The translations under genes and the position numbers were made by a program. From the NCBI GenBank assembly GCA_963931865.1, contig OZ007510.1:1697205-1761204 (forward strand): a DNA stretch of 64,000 bases, given 5' to 3'. Of this stretch, positions 1-13,100 are shown piece after piece. Every line of letters starts with the position of its first letter. Position 1 is the stretch's first letter. Below the pieces are notes generated by a model. The model made no database searches and had not been told where the DNA came from. It saw only the letters and a program-made list of their open reading frames with translations. The DNA is from Axinella damicornis. Taxonomy: Eukaryota; Porifera; Demospongiae; Axinellida; Axinellidae.

Positions 1-183
1 CCTGTGCAGAAAGAATCTGGGCTGAGGCCTGGGAACACGAGTCTACAAGATCAAGATTAGTAAATACCCTGCTATCATACTACCAGCATACTTAGGAGTG
101 AGATCTTGCATGTACCGTACATCTAACTAATTAATACGACATCCCAGGACGTTTCCAGCTCTGCACCCATCCCGGGTGCTGCA

Positions 184-281
184 TGGTGGCCAAGTGGTTA
201 AAGCATTTGACTGCTATGTAATCGCAAGGTGGGCATAATTACATTACATGTGTGGATATGCAGAGTGAGTTTGAATTCACA
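184..281 (+). other. tRNA-like segment, possible SINE head
   Basis: Positions 187-197 read TGGCCAAGTGG, a perfect match to the polymerase III A-box consensus, followed by GTTAAAGC as in a tRNA D-arm. About 80 bp later, near 269-279, GTTTGAATTCA resembles a degenerate B box. The spacing is long for a plain tRNA and no clean acceptor stem is visible, so a tRNA-derived SINE or decayed tRNA-Ser/Leu-like pseudogene is more likely than a working tRNA. It lies beyond the CCDC88 3' end. Confidence 0.3.
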
Positions 282-306
282 GTTCGATTTTCAAAAAATA
301 AACATC

Positions 307-312
307 TTTATT
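307..312 (-). terminator. Candidate poly(A) signal of the CCDC88 gene
   Basis: On the minus strand this is AATAAA, about 250 nt past the CCDC88 stop codon (560-562). It is the only canonical hexamer I noticed in the 1-559 stretch, which otherwise holds 3' UTR-like sequence and the tRNA-like segment and no gene. Confidence 0.5.
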
Positions 313-559
313 CCTGTTAAAAAACAACAAAAACTAGACAGATTACACCATGTAACATGTGTACATTACAATTACCTTACATGTACATCTGCAAATGTAA
401 TGCAACTTGGCCGATGCTTAAATAGTGCCAATTCTGTCCCCGCAGAAAGACACACCAAACATGGAGACTTTAGTGCAGCTGGAGAAATTAGAAAGCGTGA
501 CATGAAGGGGCTTGTTGTCCAGATACAACTGTGGAGCGAAAGTAATGCAATCTGATACA

Positions 560-1603
560 CTAAACACAGCCATATTCAAGCCAGATGGAGTCCTCGTCTG
601 ATTTCGATAGAGACTCTTGTGAAGGTGCATGCTGCTGAAGTGGCGACAGAGTCGGTGATACACTGGGCCTTGAAGATGAACTTGGTGATGGCAAACTGAG
701 TCTCTTGTGCTTCAAGTCTGTCAGTCCAGAGAGGTTGGGGCTCTCGCGGCCAATTCCAGAGTACCTCCGTGCTGCTGCCCCATTGTCCTTCTTTCTCTGA
801 TCCATCAAGTCAGCAGAGGACTTGTGAATCTTCCGCTTACTGAGTGGGGGCTTCCCCGTCACTCTCTTCTCGTCTGTATCAAGGGATTCTGATGACTTAT
901 GAAAACGTTTCTGAAAGAGTTTTCCTTTTCCTTTCCCCTTGCCCTTGGGGTCATCCTTGAGCTTGTCTGTACTCTTACTCTTTGGAAACCCCTTCCAGCC
1001 CTTCTTTTTCACACTCGAAGCATTTTCCCCTTCACTCAGAGGAACAAGCAGTGTATCTCCTGTGCTTCTTGTTGGGCGCAGCTGCCTTTTCTCTGAGTTC
1101 ATTCCACCACTAGGCTCCGCACTGCTCACACTAATCACGGAGGCGTTGCCCCAAGAAACGGTTGTGCCTGCATCTGAATTAGGTGTGGAAGAGGCAGGAG
1201 CATCCATGCTCCTGTCACACAGTCTAACATTGACGGTAATATCAACATTGCTATTATTGTTGTTGAAGTTGGCATCCACATTCAGCTCCGGTGGGGGTTC
1301 GTTGCCCTGAGACTGAGAACTCGAGTGCAGGCTGCTAATGGACTGATGGGATGTTTGTGATGCCTGAAACTCCATGGATGATTGATCTTGGAACCGAGGC
1401 TCCAACTCTGTCTCCTCAACTTCAGGGATTGCCGATTGTAGTTCTTCAGGCTCATACAAGCTCAGAAATTCCTGCAGGTCTAGGGTGTTGGCCCCAATGC
1501 CTGGCCCACTGTTTCCAACATTTGTGACGAGAAGGCTGTTCCTTGGGGTAACAGGTGGAGTGTTCAGGATCAGAGATGCTCGCTTGAGCTCCATCACCCT
1601 CCG
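560..1603 (-). other. CCDC88: Last coding exon of CCDC88, low-complexity tail ending in PDZ ligand
   Basis: A 1,044-nt exon (347 residues plus stop) that opens RRVMELKRASLILNTPP. It contains LDLQEFLSLYEPEEL, a Lys-rich patch with KGKGKGKGK, Ser-rich low complexity, and ends IWLEYGCV. Human Daple ends in a very similar WYEYGCV-type tail that binds the Dishevelled PDZ domain (family knowledge). The preceding exon (1812-2028) carries LMSLEDFLAETEKT. Both acidic-x-F-L segments resemble the EEFL/DFL segments around the G-alpha-binding motif of Girdin and Daple; that assignment is inference. Confidence 0.8.
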
Positions 1604-4600
1604 CTGTGTGTATATGTGTGTGTGCATGCATAATACATGCATAAATACGGTCAGTGTTACATAAATCACCAGCTGAACTAACACATGAAGTTTGACAAGG
1701 CCCACACTACTCCAATCATGAGACCAGTGTTATACATACTACTACAGTAACATTATCGCATTGTTTTCAGGTATGCATTAATTGGAAGATCAATTGCTGT
1801 TGTTAACATACCCGGTTTGGTGTCTTCTCAGTCTCGGCAAGGAAGTCTTCCAGCGACATGAGATCATCGGTTATCTCTGCCCCAATGTTTGGGGAGCTGG
1901 CGGCATGGGTACGTCGTACCCGCACCATTCCTCCAGGGAGAGTGTAGGAGCGTCCCTTCCGTGGACGGAGGACGGAGCTGCCATCCAGTGTGGGGGCGCG
2001 GGGGATGAGGGGAAAGCTACCAGAGGCACTGAAGACAGAGAGGAACAAATCAAGAACCAGAAATCGTGTAACCAGAAATCGTGTAACCAGTTCAACTGGA
2101 CTTATAATGTCTTTCAGGTTGTAATCACACTGTATGGTCATATAGGATCATATTTCTTGGATTAATTCTGCTTCTGTTTGGGTTAGACCACTAATGGTTT
2201 TTGGTGCTTCGATTACTTGCACATGTATATAAGTATGTCTCACTCTTCGACCATCAGTATGCTCATGGCTGTATGAGGCTAATTTGACAGGGCCCTCCCA
2301 GCTATGCCACATGCGTAGCTGGGAACACAGTTGAAGGAGAGCACTAATTGGGTCCATTCTTTGGTCTGGCAACAGAAACTGGAGACGGGGGTGTCTGGGT
2401 ATGAGACCATGACTCTCACCTCTCTTGCTCATGATCATCCTCCTGGCCGTTGTCCGAGTGCCTACCACTGTTTGAGGAGGAGACGGACTGACTGCTGGAC
2501 ATGCTTCCATCATGGAAGGAGTAGGGGGGCAGCCCCATACCGAGCCCCTGGGAGGAGGGAGAACCTAGGGAGGCCGTCAGCGACTGCTGGCTTGAGGGTA
2601 ACCCCAGTGATGTGCCACTAGCTTCAGTGAGCTCAAAGGTATGAGTGCGGCCCTAGGAAAGGTGAACAACATTACAATCTGACCAGCTCTTGTTACACAC
2701 TGCTCATATGACGGGCACATGCAACCAACAATGTATAATAGTGTACCCTAGCCTCGTTCCCAGGCCTTCTCTCCCCAGCGTTTGTCGCTTGCAGTACTAA
2801 CGCTTTAGTACTGCAAGCAACAAATGCTGGGGAGAGAAGGCCTGGGAACGAGGCTAAGTGGTACTACCCAGCTTACAGCAGCTATGAACTTAGCACACCT
2901 GTATTTTCCCCTTGAGCTTCTTAAAGCCCCTCTTAAGAAGATTCTTGCTTTTGCTCTTCTTGTAGAAGTCCATCTCCATTTCCAGGTGCTCTCTTTGCTG
3001 CGCAATCAACCGCTGCGAGAGACGAGCCTTGTCTCTCTCCAGCTCACCAAGACGATCACTGCACGGGAAGGAGGGAGGAAGGGAAGGGACAAGAGGGAGG
3101 AGAGAGAGGAGGGAAGAAACAGAGGGAGGAGGGGAAGGACAGAGGGAGGAGGGGAGGGACAGAGGGAGGAGGGGAGAGACAGAGGGAGGAGGAGAGGGAC
3201 AGAGGGAGGAGGGGAGGGACAGAGGGAGGAGGGGAGAGACAGAGGGAGGAGGGGGGGGACAGAGGGAGGAGGGGAGGGACAGAGGGAGGAGGGGGGGGGG
3301 GGACAGAGGGAAGAGGGGAGGGACAGAGGGAGGAGGGGAGGGACAGAGGGAGGAGGGGAGAGACAGAGGGAGGAGGGGAGAGACAGAGGGAGGAGGGGGG
3401 GACAGAGGGAGGAGGGGAGGGACAGAGGGAGGAGGGGGGGGGGGGGACAGAGGGAAGAGGGGAGGGACAGAGGGAGGAGGGGAGGGACAGAGGGAGGAGG
3501 GGAGAGACAGAGGGAGGAGGGGAGAGACAGAGGGAGGAGGGGGGGACAAGGGAGGAGGGGAGGGACAGAGGGAGGAGGGGGGGGGGGGGGGGGGGGGGGA
3601 CAGAGGGAAGAGGGGAGGGACAATGAGAGGAGAGGGACAGAGGGAGGAGGGGAAGGACAGAGGGAGGAGGAGAGGGACAGAGGGAAGGAGGCTGTAATTT
3701 GACACGGCCTTCCCAGCTATGCCACATGCAAGCAGCAGTGAGCACTTTTCGAACAGTTTACCAGGCAAGACAGCCCAATCCACCCACCCACCCACTGCCA
3801 GGAAGACAGCCCAATCCACCCATCCACTGCCAGGAAGACAGCCCAAATCCACCCACCCACTGCCAGGAAGACAGCCCAATCCACCCATCCACTGCCAGGA
3901 AGACAGCCCAATCCACCAATCCACTGCCAGGAAGACAGCCCAATCCACCTACCCACTGCCAGGACTCAGACAAAGATGATGGTGTGCTAGCTCTCTCTAC
4001 CCATCCAGCATCAACCTCCCATTAACATCCCATTCTGACCTCAAGCTCAGGCATCCAGCAATAAGCTCAGTCTTGGGAGCTAGTTTATTGGGCGTGGTTA
4101 ATCCATAAAGCACTACCTAGCTGTCCACGTACCTCACCGGTTCTCAGTATCCACCCATACAGCTCTACCTGCTCTCCTCAACACCCCAACTGCTAGCGTC
4201 GACTATCGTAATGCTATGTGGACACTCGTGTAGATATACCTACAGTGTATAGATGCTATATAATCAGAGAGTGAGCTGTACAAGCACGTCTTTAGACCCA
4301 TTTGTACAGTTCATCAGAGTTGAATCGATGTGAATGGGCAGATACTAATATCATAATGGTACCCTCGTCAAAGTTAAAGAGGGTACATCTCCGCATGATG
4401 ACTATTCTGTGCACAATCCACTGCACTGCAGCCACGTCTCCAGGTTCTCTCAATGAAAGCAATCACAAAGAAAGGAGGGAGTTTGGTATCGTTACACAGA
4501 AATGACACAATTAACAAAGTGGTAAAACTAACAGCAACTATGTGTGCATTCCTTCAGCGAGTCACGAGTCGACCGGTTGGTGCATAACACTCACACACAC

Positions 4601-7600
4601 AGCACGGCATGGCACCTAGTACTTGGTACATGTACATCTAGCATGGCACCTGGTACATGGTACATGTACATCTAGCATGGCACCTGGTACATGGTACATG
4701 TACATCTAGCATGGCACCTGGTACATCTAGCATGGCATCTGGTACATGGTACATCTGGCATGGCACCTGGTACTTGATACATGTACATCTGGCATGGCAC
4801 CTGGTACATCTAGCATGGCACCTGGTACATCTAGCATGGCATCTGGTACATGGTACATCTGGCATGGCACCTGGTACTTGATACATGTACATCTGGCATG
4901 GCACCTGGTACATATGGTACATCTGGCATGGCACCTGGTACATCTAGCATGGCATCTGGTACATCTAGCATGGCACCTGGTACATCTAGCATGGCATCTG
5001 GTACATGGTACATCTGGCATGGCACCTGGTACATCTAGCGCATGGCACCTTGTACTTGGTACATCTGGCATGGCACCTGGTACTAGCATGGCAGGTGGTA
5101 GCTGTATCACTGGTACTTCTTGCAATTCTGAGTTACACTGTACTACCTTCCTTCCTGCCCTAACATCACTCACGTGACAAAGTATACCAGGGCTTCCCTG
5201 CTGATACTGGAAGCAATCAAACACCGGAGCTAAGAGCAAGGTTATAAGCTAATGGAAACTCCCGGAGTGAGACTGGCACAAGTGTGGAGATGGGGGAGGT
5301 AGGAGCAAGCAAGGGTTCGGCACTCACTTGAACGTTCTCTCATCTTCCAGAGCCTGGTCTTTGCTCTCCAGTGTCTTCACCAGTATGTCCTGGTTGTGCT
5401 CCAGCAGCTTGTTAATCTGGTGTGGGGGACAGGAGGAGAGAGGCAGAGGAGTGTCAGTGAAGGTACCAGATGGTGAGGGCGGACAGGAGAGGCAGAGGTG
5501 AGTGAGTGAAGGTACCAGATGGTGAGGGTGGAGGAGAGAGGCAGAGGTGAGTGAGTGAAGGTACCAAATGGTGAGGGTGGACAGGAAAGGCAGAGGTGAG
5601 TGAGTGAAAGGTTGTAGATGTAGGTACTCATGTAAGCACAAACCTGAAGCAAGAGTGTTTTCTTTTCTTCCTCCAGTGTTTGGTTCAGCTGCTCCAGCAT
5701 CTGTGTGTGGTGTGCTCATGTTAGACAGTGATCATTTCCCACCTCACAACGCTACGTAATAGCAGGAGTGTCTGTCCCCCTTACCTGTATCCTGTCTCCC
5801 AGTCTGTGGTTGGTGGATTCATTCCTGTGATTCGTGTGCTTAGATTCTACCAGATCTGCTGCCAAGTGGTGGTTCTGGAGAGGGAGGGGGTGGAGGGAGG
5901 GAGAGGGGGGAGGGAGGGAGGGAGGGAGGGAGGGAGGGAGGGAGGGAGGGAGGGAGGGAGGGAGGGAGGGAGGGAGGGAGGGAGGGAGGGAGGGAGGGAG
6001 GGAGGGGGGGGGGGAGGGAGGGAGGGAGGGAGGGAGGGAGGGAGGGAGGGAGGGAGAGAGGGAGGGAGGGAGGGAGGGAGGGAGGGAGGGAGGGAGGGAG
6101 GGAGGGAGGGAGGGAGGGAGGGAGGGAGGGAGGGAGGGAGATCATTAGCTACATGTACATCACAGTTGCAGCTTGTTAGGCTAATGCAGAGTAGGGACTG
6201 AAGTTTGGTCTCAAGGGAGCACTTCTGCAGACAGACAAAGACCAACAAGAGCGAGGGGGGAGAGAGGGTAGGGGAGGGACAGAAGCTGCTCACCTCTTGT
6301 TCGAGTCTGTGCATGTGCTCTCTGAGTCTGATAGCATCGGCTGCCTGCTCCCTCAGCCGATTGAGCTCTCTTGGAGAATGGCTCCGGCTAGGGAAGAGGG
6401 TACGTGCATGTACATCACACATTGCCTGGCAATATGGAGGTAACTGACTATAGTTAGTTCATTGTATACACTCACCTCATGCGTGGACTCCCCATGGGGC
6501 TTCCGTTGGCACCTGTGGTGCCTTGTGCCATTTCCTTCATTCTCTCGTTGTGCCTCTTCATTGCCTTCACCTCCTCCCGGAGCTGTGCGTTGTCCTCAGT
6601 GATCTCCTCCACCCTACACTCCAGCACATGGATCCGCTCGTCCTTTGTTGTCAGACTCTGAGAGTACGTCTCTTTGAACTTGCTCTCCAGCTCTTGGAAT
6701 TGCCTGTGGAGTTGGGGAGGGAGGGAAGAGGAGAGGGGAAGACGAGGAGAGGGGAAGAGGAGAGAGGAGGAGGAGAGGGGAGGAGGAGCAGCAGAGGGGG
6801 GAGGAGGGAGGGGAAGAGGAGGAGGAGGAGGAGAGGGGGAGGAGAAGGAGAGGGGAGGAGGAGAGGGGAGGACAAGGGCAAAGGGAAGACAGAGGGGAAG
6901 GCAAGGAGAGGAACTGTATTCATGGGCCATTTCCTGCTGGTAGAACAGTGCTTGCTATTTGGTGCAAGGGCCAATATTCTGCAAGTGCTATTGGATGGCA
7001 TCATAGCCTTGTTCCCAGGCCATTCCTTCCTCTGGCCATTGATCGCTTGCTATAGCAAATATGGAGGGGGAGGGCCTGGGAGATCTGGTCATGTGTGATC
7101 ACAGTGATGATGTCACACGCGCGGGGAGTCAGGTGTCACATGCCCAAGCAGTAGGCCACACATCCCTCAATACTGGTGGTTGACCAGTGGCCCATGCACA
7201 ACTCTCTCAAATGTGGGTGAGCATTAATTGGAATACCAAGCCATACGAGTGGAGTAAATGAGATGTTTGTACAACAATCACATACGAGAATCACAATGAA
7301 GAATGAACTGATTTTAGTGTCAGCAAAACAGTTCTGCGCTACACTTACTTTGTTTGCTGCAGGTCTTGTTCGTCTCCCACAGACTTCAGTCTGGTGAGGG
7401 TGGCATGCTGGCTTCTCTCTCTTCTTAGCTCCTGTGGCAAGCATTGAGGGGGAAGGTTAGTCTGAGGATGCAGTGAGCACAAATCAAGTTTAGAGGAAAC
7501 AGGACAGGGAGAGGAGGAATCGGAGGTGAGAGAGGAGGGAGAGGAGACAAGCCGAGGAGTGAGAGGAGGGGAAGGAAGGTAGGGATTGAGAGCAGGAGGG

Positions 7601-10026
7601 AGGAGAAGGAAGGAGGGGGGGGGGGGGGGGGGGGGCCTGTCTATACAGTCCATAGCCCCCATACAGTTCATAGCGAGGGAGGAGGGAGAGGAGAGGAGAG
7701 AAAGGAGGGAGGAGGAAGAGGGGAGGAGGGACAGCTAGGATCGAGTGACATTTAACTTACTTCCTTAAGTCTGGCTATCTCCTTCTTGTCTGCATGTATC
7801 TGTGCGGTAAGCTTCTTGTTCATCTTCTCCATCTCAGCTAATGTTCGTTCTCTGCTCTGCTTCATCACCTGCAGGGAACGGTCCAGCTCACGATTCTCTC
7901 TCTCAAGGTGAAGTAGCTTCGTCTGGGTGGCACTGGGGGGGGGGGGGGGATGAATATCAAGAGATGGAGGGATGTACATGTACGATGCAGTGTTCAGCAG
8001 AGAAATTCAAACTTACAAGTCTGTTTCAGTCATGGGAGGATGGACAGGTGAAAATGGCACTGTTAGAGGTAAAGAATTTACCATTCAATAAGACCATGGT
8101 AATGGTCAGTGTACGTCATGACTGTGTGCGTACCTTCTGTTGGCTCTGGGAGTTGCTGCAGCTTCAGCTGGGCAATCTCGTTGCTCAGAGATCCAAGCTC
8201 CGCATTCCTGGAGGAAGACGAGCACATGCTTCACACAGCCTGCTTAAACTCAATCTTCAGCCGTACACCATTAGATAGATCAACACCTACATCAGAGCTG
8301 CCTCTGCTACACATGAATTGCTGCTACCAGATATCGGGCAAAAATATTCGTACATGTACAGTGTATTGGTACATGTACAATGTATTGGTACATGTACAAT
8401 GTATTGGCTATCGGCAAAAATGATATCAGTAACAAAACTTGTAAAATAATAAGCACTAAAGGCTAATTAGAGTAAAGTTGTATACTGAGTCAGCAATCAG
8501 TATCCACTATCCAATATAAGAATATCGCGCCAAAATTCTGAATTCCATATCAGCTAAATTAATTCCCTGCAAATTCCATCTTGGCTAAATTCCCTGCATA
8601 TCGGTGCAGCACGCAGTGGGTAACAGCCCTTGCATGCATGATCAGCACATGCACATCTCTGTCTGGGACAGCTTACGTCCGGTCTCTGTCCAGCTCGACT
8701 TACGTCCGGTCTCTGTCCAGCTCAAGCTGCACGTTCTGCTGCAGCAGTTCCTGCATGCGCACGTTCTCCTCCTGGATCTCCTGCTCCATGGTGTCCACCC
8801 TCACCTGCAGCGCTACGTTGTCAACCTGGAGTTCACCTGGAGTGACAGGGGGGAAGGAGAGGCACAGGGAAGATGACTCGAACTCGTACGCATAACTGCA
8901 TGATTGAGGCCAATACATGTATTCTAATTAGTACCCACCATTTTGAACACTGCACTATATATATAGTATACTCTATAAATAATGCGCTGTGGATTGCACA
9001 TGAACTCACTGAGTTTCTCCAGTTTGCTGTGAAGGCTGCTGACCTCTTCTTGGAGGAGTACCTTAGTCTCCGACAGCAGCGCATTCTGTTGCTTCAGTTC
9101 CTATAGGGATGATACAAGATCTGAACGTTCATCCCAAGCCTAGCAAACATTGAAGGGCCCCAAGCCTTGAAGAGCCTGAACACTCATCCCCACGCCTGAG
9201 GCAAGAGAACAGTCTATTTAGTTAGGGACCAGAGCAGGATACTGTTGTGGGTTCTAGGATGGTAACTGACTATAGTTGTAACCTAGCTGGGAGCATGGTT
9301 TTGGGTACAGTTACAGATGGGGGCTGCATGTGTGGTCATGCACCTGCATAAGAGGCTACCCTCAACCCAAATGGCCATGAACGCTGAGCTGCGATGGACG
9401 GTAAGCTATATCTTTGCAATTGGGGAGCAGTTAGCCTGACAGAGGGAGTCACCACTTACAGCCACTTTTCTTCTGGCTGTGTCAACGTCCTCTAGCTTCT
9501 GTTCCTGGGTCCGGAACTCTGACTGCAGCTGGTTCAGCCGATCAGACTGTGCAGAGAGACGGACGCACAGTTACTACCAAGTCTGTGTTTCAAATAGATC
9601 TGCACCCTACATAATGCAGTTACCACAATGAAGCTGAAAAGGTCATGGCGTACATACCTTTGCCTGGAGGCCATGCAGTTCCTCCTTGAGCCGAATCATC
9701 TCTTTCCGGTCTGCGTGGGTGTGCCCCTGAAGTTTCTTGTTCATTCGTTCCAACTCTGCACACTTTGCCTGAGTCTGCCGCAGCTCTTCCTTTGACTTCT
9801 CTGTCTCTCGCAACCGCTTCTCAAGGCGCTGCAACTTGGCACGAGAGGCCCTGGGAAAAGACAGATCACAGTATGTGCATGCCGTGTCACGTGTACTTGA
9901 TATAACATGCATGGTCACACACATACATTTCTGTCTCTGAGATCCGTGGGGGGCTCAGTACAGTAACGGGACCTTGGTGGCTACGTTCCTGCTCCAGCGT
10001 GGCTAGGACTGCAGACTTCTCTTCGG

Positions 10027-10112
<86 letters not shown>

Positions 10113-13100
10113 ACGTATAGTATTAAGCGGAAGGGAGGTGGGAAGAAAGGAAAGAAAAAGAGGGAAAGCCAGATGTATCGTCTGCACTCGATAGCCATTC
10201 CTCTGCCTCACCATCTCTGCATTTCCAGTTCCAGCTGAGCGTTCTGCTCCAGTAGCTCCTGAACTCTCTTCTGGTCTTCTTCACGCTCCTGTGAGCACAG
10301 TGGAGGAGAGAGAAGGGCAAAACCGGGAAGAAAACAAGAGGGAAAGGAGCAGTTAAATGAAGTCTCAAAATTCTACTAGTTTTCACTTACTGAGGTCAAA
10401 GACTCCACCTGTGCCTTCAATGAAGCGTTCTCATCCTTGAGGTCCTCTGGGGAAGGCAGAAGGACAAAGCGCAGCTAACTACTTGCACCACACAAGCAGG
10501 CAAAGCAGAACTGTATGAACTCCGCATGAGGTGAAACAGGTTGATCAATGCTGACCTGTCAGAGTGGACTTGGACTGCAGGCTCTCGACCTCGTCTTCCA
10601 GCCTGGCCTTCGTCTCAAGGATCACCTCGTTCCTGCTCTTTAGCTCCTACAAGGACAGAAACACCATGGCCATGAAATATCACCTTCAAGATGCATGCCA
10701 GATGCTTTGTCCTCAGGGCCCACACTGCTCAGCCCAATTACTCTCAGGTTTTCGACTACCTCTCCTCCCACAAGAACAATACTAGCTGTTACATGTACTA
10801 GAGCACCAGAAACGGTTCTCTTGTGCTACCAGTCTCAGTATCTTCTCTATCGCTATCAGCCTAGGCACAACCCTGGTTGGGTATGTGCTATATTGCAGTC
10901 CTTAAATTCTCCAGCTGTCGCCAATCCAAGAATTTGTTGAGCTATCCAACATGCATCAGCTTGGCGATACACAAAGGTTGAGGAGAGGGCCTCACCTTCA
11001 GTTTGGCAGAGAGACGGCTGGCCTCTTCCAGGCGCTCCCTCTGGCTGTTCAGTTCCACTTGCAACTTGTCCACTCGGCTCGCCTTCACCTTCAGCACCTC
11101 CACCTCCTACACCACACACACAGTGAAACACACACGTCACATCTTGCACCAACAGTGGTGGAACCACGCAGCTATGCTATTTGGATCATGCTGAATTACA
11201 CGTACAGCATGGGGACAAAATCGTAGGCATAGCATACCTTTCTAACTTCACATTCTAAGAGGGAAGTGACCCTGCAAGTAAGCAGGCCATTGTGCTGACA
11301 TGCAGGCTGGGTCACTTCCGTTGTCATTGCTTAGAAAGGCAGATCCCTACTAGAAATGTCTTGTAAGATCTCGCAAGGTGTTCCAAAAGCTTGCAAGATT
11401 CTTACAAGCTCTTGCAAGCTTTTGGAACACCTTGCAAGATCTTACAAGACGTTTCAAGTAGGGATGGTTCTAATTAATGCCTACCATTTTGTGTCTTCTC
11501 CACACGTTGAGTTCTGGGACTCAACTTTACATCATACAATAGTCTGTTTGATAAAGAAGAGAATTCTATGTAGCCATCCCCACTTACTTCTCTGAGCTTG
11601 ATGATCTCCTTTCTGTCGGTGTGTGTCTGGGCGTACAGCTTCTTGTTGGTCTTCTCCAGCTCTGAGCACTTGGCCTGGGTCTGCCGTAGGCTCTCCATGG
11701 ATTTCTCCATCTCACGAGCTTCCTTCTCAAGCCTGAGGACTTTTGCCTTGGAGGCCCTGGAATGGAGAGACGGGGGGGGGGGGGGGGGGAGGGGGGGGGG
11801 GGGGGAGGGGGGGGGGGGGGAGGGAGGGAGGGAGGGAGGGAGGGAGGGAGGGAGGGAGGGAGGGAGGGAGGGAGGGAGGGAGGGAGGGAGGGAGGGAGGG
11901 AGGGAGGGAGGGAGGGAGGTTGGTAAGAGAAGTATGTACATCTACATTAAAAGCACAGAATTCAAAGTGCATGTAAGAGATGCTCTCCCAGTTGGTATAC
12001 AGATACAAATTAAGGTACAAGTATCCCTCCTTGTTGCGGGTTGGTAACAAGCTCAACGAATACAACCACCACAGTACTTACAAATCAGCCTCGGACATCT
12101 CCACACTCAAGCTGCTCGCCTCTCCACTGCTGCTGACCTCTAATAATAGTAAAGCAAACAATAGCGACGTAAACACACACAGAGCAAACTACCTCGTACG
12201 TACATGCAGTTACTATGGCAACATTCTTCTCACCTGACAGCTTCTCCGCCTCCAGCTGGGTAGTCAGGCCTGCAATCTGTTCCTTGCTGCAGTGGAAGAA
12301 GAATTGCATCATACATGTAACACACACGTTGGTGGAGGAGGCTACAGTGATGTCCATTCATAAGGGCATTATGACAACCATGATGCCTGCCACACCCTCA
12401 AAGCTGAGATGGTATACTGTGCACCCTAGCAAGGCTGTTGTGAATCTAATAATGATGCATTGCCATAAATAGCAGCTGAAGCCAATCCACACAGAGCTCC
12501 TAACGGGGCTGAGTTACAACTCTTATTCCCTACTGCTGGAACAATTTTGTGAAGGTTTACTCACAAATGCCTACTGTCCATCTCCAGCTGCGCGTTCTGG
12601 GCCAGGAGGTCCTCGATCCGCTCCAGGTCCATCTCCTTTTCCTGAGGCAAGAAGAGTTATTGTGATGAACATAACCTGTTTCGATACTGAAAGTTACAGC
12701 ACACCAAAATACATCGGTCCTTCTGGTACCGACATGACGTCAGGTAGACACTTGGGGGGGGGGGGTGCCCAACCGTTATAATACCTGTTTCGTGTCGATG
12801 CGTCCCTGGTATTGTGAACAACGAACGGCATTTATTGTCTGCCTTGCGAACACTCTGACATCCAGCATTTGGACAGACAGTACAATAAAGGGCATTGAGA
12901 TTCTTCATAGGGCACTACCCTGTGTGTGTCCACCATCTGTCTACCTGATGGCACCACACGTGACCAGATTTCGCAGGCCTTCCCTGGCATACTGCAAGCG
13001 ATCAAATACTGGTGATGGGAATGACCTGGGAAGGAGGCTAGTGGTGGCCTGGGAAGGAGGCTAGCGGTGGCCTGGGAAGGAGGCTAGCGGGGGCCTGGGA

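Noticed and set aside
2824..3948. Long open frames on both strands rich in Arg/Gly/Glu or Pro/Ser/Leu
   Set aside because: They are translations of an 18-bp purine minisatellite; the only real coding part is the CCDC88 exon at 2899-3058. The same applies to frames in the repeats at 4606-5239, 5728-6201, 11598-12047, 15558-15917 and 16191-16555.
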